Source: Haloarcula laminariae
GTDB taxonomy: Archaea; Halobacteriota; Halobacteria; Halobacteriales; Haloarculaceae
DNA length: 64,000 nucleotides
Assembly: GCF_025457605.1 (NCBI RefSeq)
Contig: NZ_JAMZFY010000001.1
Coordinates: forward strand, 620,001-684,000
Direction of reading: 5' to 3'
The notes beneath the pieces are model-generated. The model was given only the letters and a program-made list of their open reading frames with translations. It did not search any database and was not told the origin of the DNA. Positions 1-7,617 of the stretch are shown in pieces (position 1 is the stretch's first letter; each line of letters starts with the position of its first letter). A program made the translations under genes and the position numbers.

Positions 1-891
1 GTCGCGGCGAAAGTCGCGATACTCGTCGGGTTCGGCGCCATGGGGCTGGTGTACGCGTTCAGCTACAGCCCCGAGCCGCTGTCGCTGGGCCTCGGTCGGC
101 TGACGACGCCCGGCCCCATCGTCGCCGCGGCCCTCTCCTTCGTCGCCTTTCAGGGGTGGCAGCTCCTCTTCTACGACCAGGAGCGCATCGAGAACCCGGT
201 CGAGACCATCCGGAAAGCGGTGTACATCTCGATTCCGGTCGCGGTCGGTATCTACGTGCTCGTCGGCGTGGTGACGGTAACCCTCGCTCCGGGGGCGCTG
301 GCGTCGCACCCACACGTCGCGCTGAAAGACGCCGCGCGGACGATGTTGACCCCCTACGGGCTCGGAACCCTGGGAGCGGTCCTGCTGTCGGTGTCGGCGC
401 TGTTCTCGACGGGCAGCGCCATCAACGCGACGCTGTTCTCGGCGGCGCACTTCGCGAAGGGGATGCTCACCGACGACCTCCTGCCCGACAAGATAGGCGA
501 CGCCGATGCCGAGGGGGCGCCCGACCGTACGATAGTCCTGGTCGGCGCCGTCACGGCCCTCTTCTCGGCGGTCGGCAGCCTCGGCGCCATCACCTCCTTC
601 GCGTCGCTCGCATTCATCGTCGTCTTCGGTGCGATGAGCTATCTCGCCTTCCGCCGGCGGTCGGGGGCGGTCAGCGGCGCGCTGCCGGCGCTGGGGGTCG
701 TCGGCGCCGCTACCTTCTTCCCGCTCATGCTGTGGAACCTCTACAACCGCGAGCCCAACACCTTCTTCACGGTGGTGGCGGTCGCCGCGGTCGTCGTCGC
801 CGTCGAACTGGCGTACTTCGAGCGGGAGTTCCTCGAAGAGGCGGTCGAACGCGTCGAGCCCGACCGGGTTCCGTTCCCGGGTAGCTCGTAG
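1..891 (+). CDS. APC-family amino acid permease, C-terminal part (5' end outside window)
   Basis: The frame is open from the first base, so the start lies upstream; 296 residues are visible. The product is a polytopic inner-membrane protein with about seven hydrophobic segments left and an acidic cytoplasmic tail. The stretch FVAFQGWQLLFYDQERIENP matches the cytoplasmic loop of the amino acid-polyamine-organocation superfamily (a helix, then a charged E-x-x-NP turn), and the later LFSTGSAINATLFSAA helix also fits APC permeases. Substrate cannot be told from this part. It ends 505 bases before the next gene, so it looks transcriptionally separate. Family assignment is fairly safe; specificity is unknown. 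Confidence 0.8.
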   Translation, partial: VAAKVAILVGFGAMGLVYAFSYSPEPLSLGLGRLTTPGPIVAAALSFVAFQGWQLLFYDQERIENPVETIRKAVYISIPVAVGIYVLVGVVTVTLAPGALASHPHVALKDAARTMLTPYGLGTLGAVLLSVSALFSTGSAINATLFSAAHFAKGMLTDDLLPDKIGDADAEGAPDRTIVLVGAVTALFSAVGSLGAITSFASLAFIVVFGAMSYLAFRRRSGAVSGALPALGVVGAATFFPLMLWNLYNREPNTFFTVVAVAAVVVAVELAYFEREFLEEAVERVEPDRVPFPGSS

Positions 892-1266
892 TGACCGACA
901 GACTCCCAGCGAGGCGGACCGAGCCGCCGGCTATGGGACGTGGCGAACCGCAAGAAGGGACAGACACGAGTGGGACTCGTGGTGCGGCGACAGCGTCGGG
1001 GTAGCCGACGACCGTGCCCACGGTACGTCGCCGCGAAACAGATGGCACCGACGTTCGGGGACCGTCGTCCGGTGTTTCGGGCCGTGCCGACTGGGGACGG
1101 CGGTGGCCGGACGTGCGACGACGGTCCCGCGGAGACAGTGTCACTCCCGTCGGTTCCCACCTCCCGTGGCGTCCGGTGTGACCGGCGTCCGGCGAGCAGG
1201 CTGACCTCGGGCCGTCTCGGACTCGGCGCACGACAGCGGGAACACCTGTTCGGCCGGCATACATTG

Positions 1267-1284
1267 TTTTAGGTGTACCTAAAA
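1267..1284. promoter_or_regulatory. 18-bp inverted repeat, DtxR/IdeR-like operator
   Basis: TTTTAGGT-GT-ACCTAAAA: two perfect 8-base arms around a 2-base spacer. TTAGGT..ACCTAA half-sites are typical of DtxR/IdeR/SirR-type metal-dependent repressors, which haloarchaea also have. Binding by such a regulator is inferred. Confidence 0.6.
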
Positions 1285-1300
1285 TACAAAAGAGTATCGA

Positions 1301-1318
1301 TTTTTGGCCAGCCTAAAG
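1301..1318. promoter_or_regulatory. Second, degenerate operator-like inverted repeat
   Basis: TTTTTGGC-CA-GCCTAAAG has the same 8-2-8 layout as the palindrome 34 bp upstream, with six of eight arm positions pairing. A centre-to-centre spacing of 34 bp is close to three helical turns, so two dimers could sit on the same face of the DNA. Confidence 0.4.
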
Positions 1319-1360
1319 AACGGGCGAGCTGGCGGATTTTCCATTCACCACCGCGCCAGA

Positions 1361-1370
1361 AATATTATAT
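1361..1370 (+). promoter_or_regulatory. TATA box for the downstream small membrane gene pair
   Basis: AATATTATAT stands out in this GC-rich DNA. Its centre is about 31 bases before the ATG of the next gene, the spacing expected for a leaderless haloarchaeal transcript. Confidence 0.6.
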
Positions 1371-1396
1371 ACTCGCCTTCTGAACGCCCATCCGGA

Positions 1397-1594
1397 ATGT
1401 CAACAGAAGCTACTGAAACCACGTCGGAGTTCGCCGGAGAGATGGCCGTGCTGATAATCGGGCTGTTGGTGTGTCTTCCGGTCGGCATCTACTACTACTT
1501 CGCCAACAAGGAGGAGCGGAAAATCTGTCCGGAGTGTCGCGAGACGGCCGACATGAGCGCCTCCACCTGTCCGAACTGCAACGCCGACCTCTGA
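1397..1594 (+). CDS. Small membrane-anchored zinc-ribbon protein (65 aa)
   Basis: The 65-residue product has one transmembrane helix (about residues 16-35, MAVLIIGLLVCLPVGIYYYF) followed by a C-terminal ribbon CPEC-x8-CPNC that should bind one zinc ion. The ATG was chosen because it lies about 31 bases after a clear TATA box; a longer in-frame reading would run through that promoter. The next gene starts five bases after the stop, so the two are probably co-transcribed. Both lie downstream of the DtxR-like inverted repeats. The molecular role is unknown. Confidence 0.75.
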   Translation: MSTEATETTSEFAGEMAVLIIGLLVCLPVGIYYYFANKEERKICPECRETADMSASTCPNCNADL

Positions 1595-1599
1595 CGGGG

Positions 1600-2157
1600 A
1601 TGGCCGACATCACCGGACGTATCGCCGGGGCGCTCGACGACATCGACCGGTTCGTCCTCGCCCACCATCCCAGCTGCGAGTACTACGCCCACCACACGTT
1701 CGAGCTGCGCGGCACCGAGCTGTGTATGGGCTGTTTCATCGTCTACCCGGTCGGGCTGGCGTCGCTGCTGGTTCTGTCGCTGCTTCATCTGGCTGTCCCG
1801 GCCATTGCGACGCTCGACGTGCTGGCGTTCTACGCCGTCGGCGTCGCCGCCATCGCCCCGATGGTGGGGTACAAACTGCTGTACCGGCGGGGGAGCCGGC
1901 TCCTGTACGAACTCATCTACCGGACGAGCGAGCACACGCTCCGGGTCGTCACCAAGGCCGTCCTCGCCGCGGGGCTGGCCTGTCTCGTGTACCCGGTCCT
2001 CTTCCGCCCGGCCGTCCGGCTCCCGGCGCTCGGTGTCTTTCTGGCCATGCTGGTCCCGTACGTCGCCTACAAGGGACTGACGGCGCTGGACGAGTGTGAG
2101 AACTGCCCGGAACAGCCCTCGTTCCCGAACTGCAGCGGGATGGACCTCAACGAGTAA
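1600..2157 (+). CDS. Cys-rich four-helix membrane protein, DUF2085-like
   Basis: The 185-residue protein has a Cys/His pattern before its first helix (C26, H31, H32, C42, C45 in the frame C-x4-HH-x9-C-x2-C). It then has about four transmembrane segments (near 46-68, 72-94, 117-138, 142-160) and a tail with C166, C169 and C178. The arrangement C-x-x-x-x-H...F...C-x-x-C followed by a membrane span resembles DUF2085 membrane proteins; this is pattern resemblance only. Two metal-binding clusters on one face of the membrane are plausible. It follows the 65-residue zinc-ribbon protein with a five-base gap, suggesting a two-gene operon. Function unknown. Confidence 0.65.
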   Translation: MADITGRIAGALDDIDRFVLAHHPSCEYYAHHTFELRGTELCMGCFIVYPVGLASLLVLSLLHLAVPAIATLDVLAFYAVGVAAIAPMVGYKLLYRRGSRLLYELIYRTSEHTLRVVTKAVLAAGLACLVYPVLFRPAVRLPALGVFLAMLVPYVAYKGLTALDECENCPEQPSFPNCSGMDLNE

Positions 2158-2161
2158 CCGG

Positions 2162-2935
2162 TCACCAGCGCAGTTCGACGCCGTCGCCCACCGTGACGCC
2201 GAAGGCGTCGTCACCCCGGCCCCGGTTGACGGCGAGTTCGACGTTGCCGTGGCTCCCGACGGTCGCGAGACGCTCGCCGGGGTCGAGTTCGGCGTAGGCC
2301 CGTCTGACGGGGACCGACTCGCCGTTGAGAGTCACGCTGTCCCCGAATCGGTCGGCCAACACGTCGCCCGGAACGTTGGTGATAGCGTTGCCGAAGCCGT
2401 CGACGACCAGCACCTCGCCGCGCGCGCCGTCGGCCCCGACCGCCGGCTCGGGAAAACGCAGGTCGACGTAGTCGTCGGTCGGCGTCGCACGCTCCAGCCC
2501 GTCGACGGCGTCGACGCCGGCCCCGTGGACGGTCGCCGCAGCCGGCGCGAACACGTCCCGGCCGTGGAACGTCGAGCTCTCGGGGTCGTCGTAGGCCCAC
2601 GTGAACGCCTCGACGGGCGGCTCCGCGTCGGCCGCGCTCGCCAGCGCCCGGGCGGCCGGGAGGAGCACGCCGTTGTCCGGGCCGACGAGCGCGTGGTCGC
2701 CGACGCGGACGACGAGCGCCGCCCGCTCGGTGCCGACGCCGGGGTCGACGACGACGCAGTGGACCGCCGGCGGGAAGTACGGCAGCGTCTGTGTGAGCCA
2801 GAACGCCGCCGCCCGCACGTCCTGTCGGGGGAGGTCGTGGGCGATGTCCTCGATTCGGGCGTCCGTTCGCCGGCAGATGACGCCTCTCATCGCCGCCGGA
2901 TACGGCGAGCCGAAGTCCGAGGCGAGCGTTATCAT
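2162..2935 (-). CDS. S-adenosyl-L-methionine hydroxide adenosyltransferase (DUF62 family)
   Basis: The 257-residue enzyme would split S-adenosylmethionine with hydroxide or water into adenosine and L-methionine; fluorinase and chlorinase belong to the same superfamily. Visible family signatures are ITLASDFG at the N terminus, VVVDPGVGTE, VGPDNGVL, FHGRDVFAP and the C-terminal VVDGFGNAITNV, which carry the conserved Asp, Arg and His. The length is normal. Its ATG overlaps the stop of the upstream NMN adenylyltransferase gene by four bases (ATGA), so translation is probably coupled. The gene converges with the Cys-rich membrane protein gene, with only a few bases between stops. Its cellular role (SAM homeostasis) is not settled for the family. 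Confidence 0.88.
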   Translation of the reverse strand: MITLASDFGSPYPAAMRGVICRRTDARIEDIAHDLPRQDVRAAAFWLTQTLPYFPPAVHCVVVDPGVGTERAALVVRVGDHALVGPDNGVLLPAARALASAADAEPPVEAFTWAYDDPESSTFHGRDVFAPAAATVHGAGVDAVDGLERATPTDDYVDLRFPEPAVGADGARGEVLVVDGFGNAITNVPGDVLADRFGDSVTLNGESVPVRRAYAELDPGERLATVGSHGNVELAVNRGRGDDAFGVTVGDGVELRW

Positions 2936-3492
2936 TCGCCGATGTCGGCCTCGTCGAGGGACTCGTTCTCGGCGGTGTACCGCTCCAGCGAGTCCGACGC
3001 GGAGATGTGCTGGAGCCGCTTGACCCCGTTTATCTCCTCGATAGTCTGGACGACGGGGTCCGGGACCCGGTCGCGCCACAACCGGTCCGCGATTATCCGC
3101 TCGCGTATCTCGCTGCCCTCCAGCCGGTCGCGGTCGAACATCGGCGACTGGCGCACCTCGATGCCGCTCTCCTCGAATAGGCGCACGACGAGGGGGTTGT
3201 TCGAGTACGCCACGTCGAACTCCGGACACATGCTCTCGACGTGGCTCACCCAGACGGCGTTGCGGTTGATGTCCTCCAGCGGGACCACGTAGGTCGGCAG
3301 GTCGAACTCCGAGACGGCCTTCGTTATCATCATGATGCGCTCGCCCGCGGTGAAGGGGTCGTGTGTCGTGTGTGAGTCGTCGGCGCTCCCGATGCCCAAC
3401 ACCAGCTCGTCGACCTCCTCGGCGATGCGCTCGACCATCGCGTGGTGGCCGTCGTGGTAGGGCTGGAACCGGCCGATGTAGAACCCGCGCAT
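2932..3492 (-). CDS. nadM: Nicotinamide-nucleotide adenylyltransferase (archaeal NadM type)
   Basis: The 186-residue enzyme joins NMN and ATP to give NAD+ and pyrophosphate. The N-terminal FYIGRFQPYHDGHHAMV holds the nucleotidyltransferase G-R-F-Q-P-x-H-x-G-H motif, and residues around EGSEIRERI correspond to the C-terminal ATP-binding (I)S-x-x-x-I-R element, here with an unusual E-G-S. The length matches archaeal NMNATs. The start is the ATG directly before RGFYIGRF; a longer in-frame reading would add a non-conserved, Arg-rich stretch. It is the first gene of a two-gene unit with the SAM hydroxide adenosyltransferase, divergent from lonB. Confidence 0.92.
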   Translation of the reverse strand: MRGFYIGRFQPYHDGHHAMVERIAEEVDELVLGIGSADDSHTTHDPFTAGERIMMITKAVSEFDLPTYVVPLEDINRNAVWVSHVESMCPEFDVAYSNNPLVVRLFEESGIEVRQSPMFDRDRLEGSEIRERIIADRLWRDRVPDPVVQTIEEINGVKRLQHISASDSLERYTAENESLDEADIGE

Positions 3493-3612
3493 ACAGGATG
3501 TGTGCTCGGTGGTCTGATAAACCCGCCGACGGCTCGCCGCCCCGTCGAGTCGTACCGACAATCACGCCGCTGTCCGGTGGTTTGGGTGGTATCGAAATCG
3601 TTACTGGGGGGA

Positions 3613-3622
3613 GAAAGTATAT
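3613..3622 (+). promoter_or_regulatory. Probable TATA box of lonB
   Basis: AAAGTATATC preceded by a purine-rich GGAGA (BRE-like) lies 45 bases before the lonB start codon, implying a leader of about 20 nt. No strong Shine-Dalgarno sequence is visible in that leader. Confidence 0.45.
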
Positions 3623-3662
3623 CAGTGGACAGGCCTTCCAAACCGATGTTAACAACGTTTGT

Positions 3663-5771
3663 ATGAGCGACAACACCGACACTGACGCGGCTCCCGACGC
3701 CGACCGGGAGGCGACCGACCCCGAGGAGGAAGAGACGCCCGCCGCCGGCCAGCACGTGGCCGACGACGAGGCGTCCGACTCCGAGGGCGAGGCGCCGCCC
3801 CCGGGCGACGGAGCAACGTCGGACACGACGCTCGGCAGCGATGTCGAGATTGAGGGTGGGTCCGAGTTCGAGGACGCCGAAGAGCAACTGCTGGGCGGCC
3901 TGGACATCGACTCGACCGAGGAAATCGAGGTGCCCGACCGCCTCGTCGACCAGGTCATCGGACAGGACCACGCACGGGACGTAATCAAGAAAGCGGCCAA
4001 ACAGCGCCGCCACGTGATGATGATCGGCTCGCCCGGGACGGGCAAGTCGATGCTCGCGAAGGCGATGAGCCAGCTGCTGCCCCGCGAGGAACTGCAGGAC
4101 GTGCTGGTCTATCACAACCCCGACGACGGCAACGAGCCGAAAGTTCGCACCGTCCCCGGCGGGAAGGGCGAACAGATCGTCGAGGCCCACAAGGAGGAGG
4201 CCCGCAAGCGCAACCAGATGCGGACCTTCCTGATGTGGATCATCATCGCCATCGTCATCGGCTACTCGCTGATTATCGCCCAGCAGATTCTGCTGGGGAT
4301 TCTCGCCGCCGGTGTCATCTATCTCGCCTTCCGCTACAGCTCCAGAGGCAGCGACTCGATGATTCCGAACCTGCTGGTCAACAACGCCAGCCAGAAGACC
4401 GCCCCCTTCGAGGACGCCACGGGCGCCCACGCGGGTGCACTGCTCGGTGACGTCCGCCACGACCCCTTCCAGTCCGGCGGGATGGAGACGCCCTCTCATG
4501 ACCGCGTCGAGCCCGGCGCCATCCACAAGGCCAACAAGGGCGTGCTGTTCGTCGACGAGATCAACACGCTCGACATCCGCTCCCAGCAGAAGCTGATGAC
4601 GGCCATCCAGGAGGGCGAGTTCGGCATCACGGGTCAGTCCGAGCGCTCCTCGGGCGCGATGGTCCAGACGGAGCCGGTCCCGACGGACTTCATCATGATC
4701 GCGGCGGGGAACCTCGACGCGATGGAGAACATGCACCCGGCCCTGCGTTCGCGTATCAAGGGGTACGGCTACGAGGTGTACATGGACGACACCATCGAGG
4801 ACAGCGCCGAGATGCGCCGGAAGTACACCCGATTCGTCGCCCAGGAGGTCGAGAACGACGGCCGCCTGCCCCACTTCACCGAGGAGGCAGTCGAGGAGCT
4901 CATCCTCGAAGCCCGCCGCCGTGCGGGCCGGAAGGGCCACCTCACGCTGAAGTTCCGCGACCTCGGCGGCCTGGTTCGGGTCGCGGGCGACATCGCCCGC
5001 GCCGAGGACAAGGACCGCACCACCCGCGACGACGTGTTGCAGGCCAAGCGCCGCTCCCGGTCCATCGAGCAACAGCTCGCGGACAACTACATCGAACGCC
5101 GCAAGGACTACGAGCTCACCGTCAACGACGGCGACGTGGTCGGCCGCGTCAACGGGCTGGCCGTCATGGGCGAGGACAGCGGTATCGTCCTCCCGGTGAT
5201 GGCCGAGGTCACGCCCTCCCAGGGCCCGGGCCAGGTCATCGCCACCGGCCAGCTCAAGGAGATGGCCGAAGAGGCCGTCCAGAACGTCTCGGCCATCATC
5301 AAGAAGTTCAGCGACGAGGACATCTCCGAGAAGGACGTCCACATCCAGTTCGTCCAGGCCGGCGAGGGCGGCGTCGACGGCGACTCCGCCTCGATTACGG
5401 TCGCGACGGCCGTCATCAGCGCCCTGGAGAACGTCCCCATTGAACAGCACATCGCCATGACCGGCTCGCTGTCGGTCCGCGGCGACGTGCTCCCGGTCGG
5501 CGGCGTCACCCACAAGATAGAGGCCGCCGCCAAAGCGGGGCTGGACACGGTCATCATCCCCGAGGCCAACACGCAGGACGTGATGATCGAAGAGGAGTAC
5601 GAGGAACAGATTGAGATCGTCCCGGTCTCACACATCTCCGAAGTGCTCGAGGTCGCACTCGCCGGCGAGCCCGAGAAGGACTCGCTGGTCGACCGCCTCA
5701 AGTCCATCACGGGCAAGGCCCTCGAACACGAGGTCGGGCGACAGGGCAGCGGCAGTCCCAGCCCGCAATAG
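3663..5771 (+). CDS. lonB: Archaeal membrane-bound ATP-dependent Lon protease (LonB)
   Basis: The 702-residue product is the archaeal LonB form, which lacks the bacterial Lon N-terminal domain. It starts with an approximately 80-residue acidic, disordered stretch. Then come Walker A GSPGTGKSMLA (about 121-131), two transmembrane helices inserted in the AAA+ module (about 183-226), Walker B GVLFVDEIN, and a C-terminal S16 protease domain. The catalytic dyad is S575 (in GDSAS) and K618 (in THKIEAA), with the usual spacing of 43. The chosen ATG lies downstream of a TATA box, and the preceding in-frame sequence is not protein-like. It degrades misfolded and regulatory proteins at the membrane; in Haloferax the enzyme is known to be essential and to control carotenoid and lipid metabolism. 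The next gene begins at the base after the stop codon. Confidence 0.95.
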   Translation: MSDNTDTDAAPDADREATDPEEEETPAAGQHVADDEASDSEGEAPPPGDGATSDTTLGSDVEIEGGSEFEDAEEQLLGGLDIDSTEEIEVPDRLVDQVIGQDHARDVIKKAAKQRRHVMMIGSPGTGKSMLAKAMSQLLPREELQDVLVYHNPDDGNEPKVRTVPGGKGEQIVEAHKEEARKRNQMRTFLMWIIIAIVIGYSLIIAQQILLGILAAGVIYLAFRYSSRGSDSMIPNLLVNNASQKTAPFEDATGAHAGALLGDVRHDPFQSGGMETPSHDRVEPGAIHKANKGVLFVDEINTLDIRSQQKLMTAIQEGEFGITGQSERSSGAMVQTEPVPTDFIMIAAGNLDAMENMHPALRSRIKGYGYEVYMDDTIEDSAEMRRKYTRFVAQEVENDGRLPHFTEEAVEELILEARRRAGRKGHLTLKFRDLGGLVRVAGDIARAEDKDRTTRDDVLQAKRRSRSIEQQLADNYIERRKDYELTVNDGDVVGRVNGLAVMGEDSGIVLPVMAEVTPSQGPGQVIATGQLKEMAEEAVQNVSAIIKKFSDEDISEKDVHIQFVQAGEGGVDGDSASITVATAVISALENVPIEQHIAMTGSLSVRGDVLPVGGVTHKIEAAAKAGLDTVIIPEANTQDVMIEEEYEEQIEIVPVSHISEVLEVALAGEPEKDSLVDRLKSITGKALEHEVGRQGSGSPSPQ

Positions 5772-6605
5772 ATGCCCCAGTGGGCCGCGTTCGTCGGCCT
5801 CCTGGGTTTCCTACTGACCGTTTTACTCGGCCTTTCGAAGCTCTCCCAGCGCTCGCTCTCCGGCGACCGCGCCGCCGTGACCGCCGGTACGGCCAGTCCC
5901 GAGCGGCTCCGGGCGGCGGGTCCGGCCGACGACACCTACCCGCGGTTCGAGACACAACGGACCGCCAGGCGGCGCCGACACGTCGAGGACCGCGCCGGTC
6001 ACCGGCTCTCGGCGGGCACCCTGCTTGCCAACGTCGCGCTCACACAGGGGCTGTTCGGGCTGCTCCTCGTCGGCGGCGCCGTCCTCTTCGAGATACCGGC
6101 GGCCGCGTTCGGTGTCACGGCCGACGCGCTCTCGACGGGATTGCCGGCCGTCGGTATCGGCGTGGCAGCCGGGGTCGGATTCTGGGTCGGCAACGAGTTC
6201 GCGGCGGCGGTCGCCGACGGCTTCGGTATCGGGGTCGACGAGTCGCTGCGCGAACTGCTCGCGCCCGACTCGGCCGGCGGGTGGGTCGTCCTCCTCGCGG
6301 TCGTCCTGCCGGTGATCGCCGTCGTCGAGGAGCTGCTCTTCCGGGCCGCCGCCATCGGCGTCACGGTCGCCGGCCTGGGCGCCCCCGCCTGGGGGATGGT
6401 CGCCGTCTCCTCGGTGGCGTTCGCGCTGGGCCACGGTGCACAGGGCCGGGTGGGAATCGTCGTCACCGGCGTTCTCGGGGCGGCCCTCGGGGCGGTCTTC
6501 GTCCTCACGAACAGCCTGCTGGCCGTCGTCGTCGCTCACTACCTCGTCAACGCGCTGGAACTGACGGTCCACGAGGGGCTGGGCGTCGCCCGGCCCAGCG
6601 TCTAG
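5772..6605 (+). CDS. CPBP-family (CAAX prenyl protease 2/ABI-like) intramembrane metalloprotease
   Basis: The 277-residue protein has an N-terminal helix, a basic cytoplasmic stretch, then about six hydrophobic segments. All CPBP motifs are present: E186-E187-x3-R191 (EELLFR), F-A-L-G-H221 and H256-Y-L-V-N260, the Glu/His set of the Rce1/ABI intramembrane protease fold. The start codon follows directly on the lonB stop (no gap), so it is almost certainly in the lonB operon. Two membrane proteases made together is notable, but the substrate is unknown; bacteriocin immunity and prenyl-CAAX cleavage are roles known for relatives. Its stop overlaps the stop of the convergent gene within a CTAG. 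Confidence 0.85.
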   Translation: MPQWAAFVGLLGFLLTVLLGLSKLSQRSLSGDRAAVTAGTASPERLRAAGPADDTYPRFETQRTARRRRHVEDRAGHRLSAGTLLANVALTQGLFGLLLVGGAVLFEIPAAAFGVTADALSTGLPAVGIGVAAGVGFWVGNEFAAAVADGFGIGVDESLRELLAPDSAGGWVVLLAVVLPVIAVVEELLFRAAAIGVTVAGLGAPAWGMVAVSSVAFALGHGAQGRVGIVVTGVLGAALGAVFVLTNSLLAVVVAHYLVNALELTVHEGLGVARPSV

Positions 6606-7072
6606 AGCCCTTCGACCGACCGGAGCTTCTGCTCCACCTCGGGGGGCGCGCCGCTGGGGCCGTCACGCACGCGGTGGTCGGGAATCAACAGCGGGACGGG
6701 GTTCGCGGCCAGGGCCTCGCGGACCTGTTTCCGGTCCTCCTGTTCGTCCGAGCCCAGCCCCTGTGTCATCATCACGACCTGCTCGACCGACCCCTCTTCA
6801 CCGTAGGGAATCTGGTCGACGGCTTCGAGCACGTTCCGCTGGTCGGTCGGGACCGTCAGCCCGACGGTCACGTCCTCGAAGTTGTCCTCGGCCCCGCCGA
6901 GATACGCCTCGATGCGGTCGAAAAGTGAGTGGTCGTCCGAGCTATCGGCGTCCGGCTGGGTCGGAAACGAGACGGAGATGATTCGGTCACCCGCTTCGCC
7001 GAACTGGACGAACCGGTCGAGATACGTCGACTCCCGGGCGTAGATACCGGCGTCTCCCGTTGGCGTCACCAT
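6602..7072 (-). CDS. MGMT-like (O6-alkylguanine methyltransferase fold) protein with catalytic Cys replaced by Asp
   Basis: The 156-residue protein has features of the methylguanine-DNA methyltransferase C-terminal domain: a wHTH-like stretch with IPYGE (about 88-92), a helix resembling the R-x-V-G-x-A-L region (QVREALAANPVPLLIP) and the active-site loop P131-D132-H133-R134-V135. In active MGMTs this loop is PCHRV; here codon GAC gives Asp, so alkyl transfer to Cys is not possible. Alkyltransferase-like (ATL) proteins, which bind damaged DNA and call in repair, usually carry Trp there. A lesion-sensing role is therefore an inference. The start is the ATG giving VTPTGDAGIYARES; the longer in-frame reading is Arg-rich and not credible. 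Convergent with the CPBP protease gene. Confidence 0.6.
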   Translation of the reverse strand: MVTPTGDAGIYARESTYLDRFVQFGEAGDRIISVSFPTQPDADSSDDHSLFDRIEAYLGGAEDNFEDVTVGLTVPTDQRNVLEAVDQIPYGEEGSVEQVVMMTQGLGSDEQEDRKQVREALAANPVPLLIPDHRVRDGPSGAPPEVEQKLRSVEGL

Positions 7073-7170
7073 GGCTGGGAATCGGCCCGGCGCGCCTTGA
7101 ATATACGGACTGCTGTACGGTCTCCCCGCCCCGGAGCGGGCGCACCGAACTACCGCCGTCCGTCTCGCGG

Positions 7171-7524
7171 CTACGGTGCGTTCCCCTCGGACGGCGCCGT
7201 CCGGCGCGAGCGGCTGTATCGGACCCCGGCGACCGCTCCCGCGAGGGCGAACGCCGCTGTCAGCCCGAGGACCAGCGGCGTCCCGTGGCCCAGCAACACC
7301 AGCCCGACCCCGAACAGCCCGAGGACGGCGCTCTGGAGGACGTAGTACCACGCCGCCACGTCGGCGACGACCTCGCTGGCCCCGACCGCCGCGACGGCCG
7401 CCGCGGTACAGAGGAAGGCGACCACCGGAAGGGGCTGGCCGTCGGCCACCGCCCAGCCGGTCAGCCCGGCGAGTCCCAGCGTGCCGGCCAGCATCGCCGT
7501 CCGTGGCGATAGATAGGGGGCCAT
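7171..7524 (-). CDS. Small four-helix membrane protein, unknown function
   Basis: The 117-residue, Ala/Val/Leu-rich protein has about four predicted transmembrane helices (near 9-27, 33-50, 58-80, 84-103) and a short basic-then-acidic C terminus (RYSRSRRT). I recognise no family or catalytic motif. Codon usage, with mostly G/C third positions, is like the neighbours, and the hydrophobic pattern is regular, so the frame is probably real. It is divergent from the trp operon, whose promoter lies between them. Confidence 0.6.
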   Translation of the reverse strand: MAPYLSPRTAMLAGTLGLAGLTGWAVADGQPLPVVAFLCTAAAVAAVGASEVVADVAAWYYVLQSAVLGLFGVGLVLLGHGTPLVLGLTAAFALAGAVAGVRYSRSRRTAPSEGNAP

Positions 7525-7583
7525 TGTCCCTCCCGTCTCGCTCCGCGCGCAAAAAGCCCCGCTCCGGCCCGACGGACGGCAAC

Positions 7584-7592
7584 GCTTATGTA
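7584..7592 (+). promoter_or_regulatory. TATA box of the trpCBA operon
   Basis: GCTTATGTA is centred about 30 bases before the trpC ATG. The sequence between it and the start is unusually AT-rich and repetitive in short words (GTACACTTCTGTAC, then GTTAGTGTTC); the GTAC-x6-GTAC part is a possible operator overlapping the transcription start. That operator reading is only a suggestion. Confidence 0.5.
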
Positions 7593-7617
7593 CACTTCTG
7601 TACGTTAGTGTTCAGTA

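Larger units (their letters stand above)
892..1396. other. 505-base intergenic region with regulatory sites
   Basis: No convincing gene is present. The open frames on both strands here are rich in Arg, Pro and Ser and look like frame shadows of GC-rich DNA. The right-hand third is AT-rich and holds two inverted repeats and a TATA box (listed separately). The left 370 bases are GC-rich with no recognised element, except that the first inverted repeat overlaps a TATA-like sequence facing left, which leaves room for a short minus-strand transcript. Confidence 0.6.

Noticed and set aside
940-1272. 110-codon plus-strand frame and overlapping minus-strand frames before the operator pair
   Set aside because: Composition is Arg/Pro/Gly-rich with no hydrophobic core, typical of frame shadows in high-GC DNA, and the plus-strand frame ends inside the AT-rich promoter region.
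7073-7582. N-terminal extension of the MGMT-like protein
   Set aside because: It would cover the four-helix membrane protein gene and reads as Gly/Arg-rich shadow sequence; the conserved part begins at the ATG at 7072.
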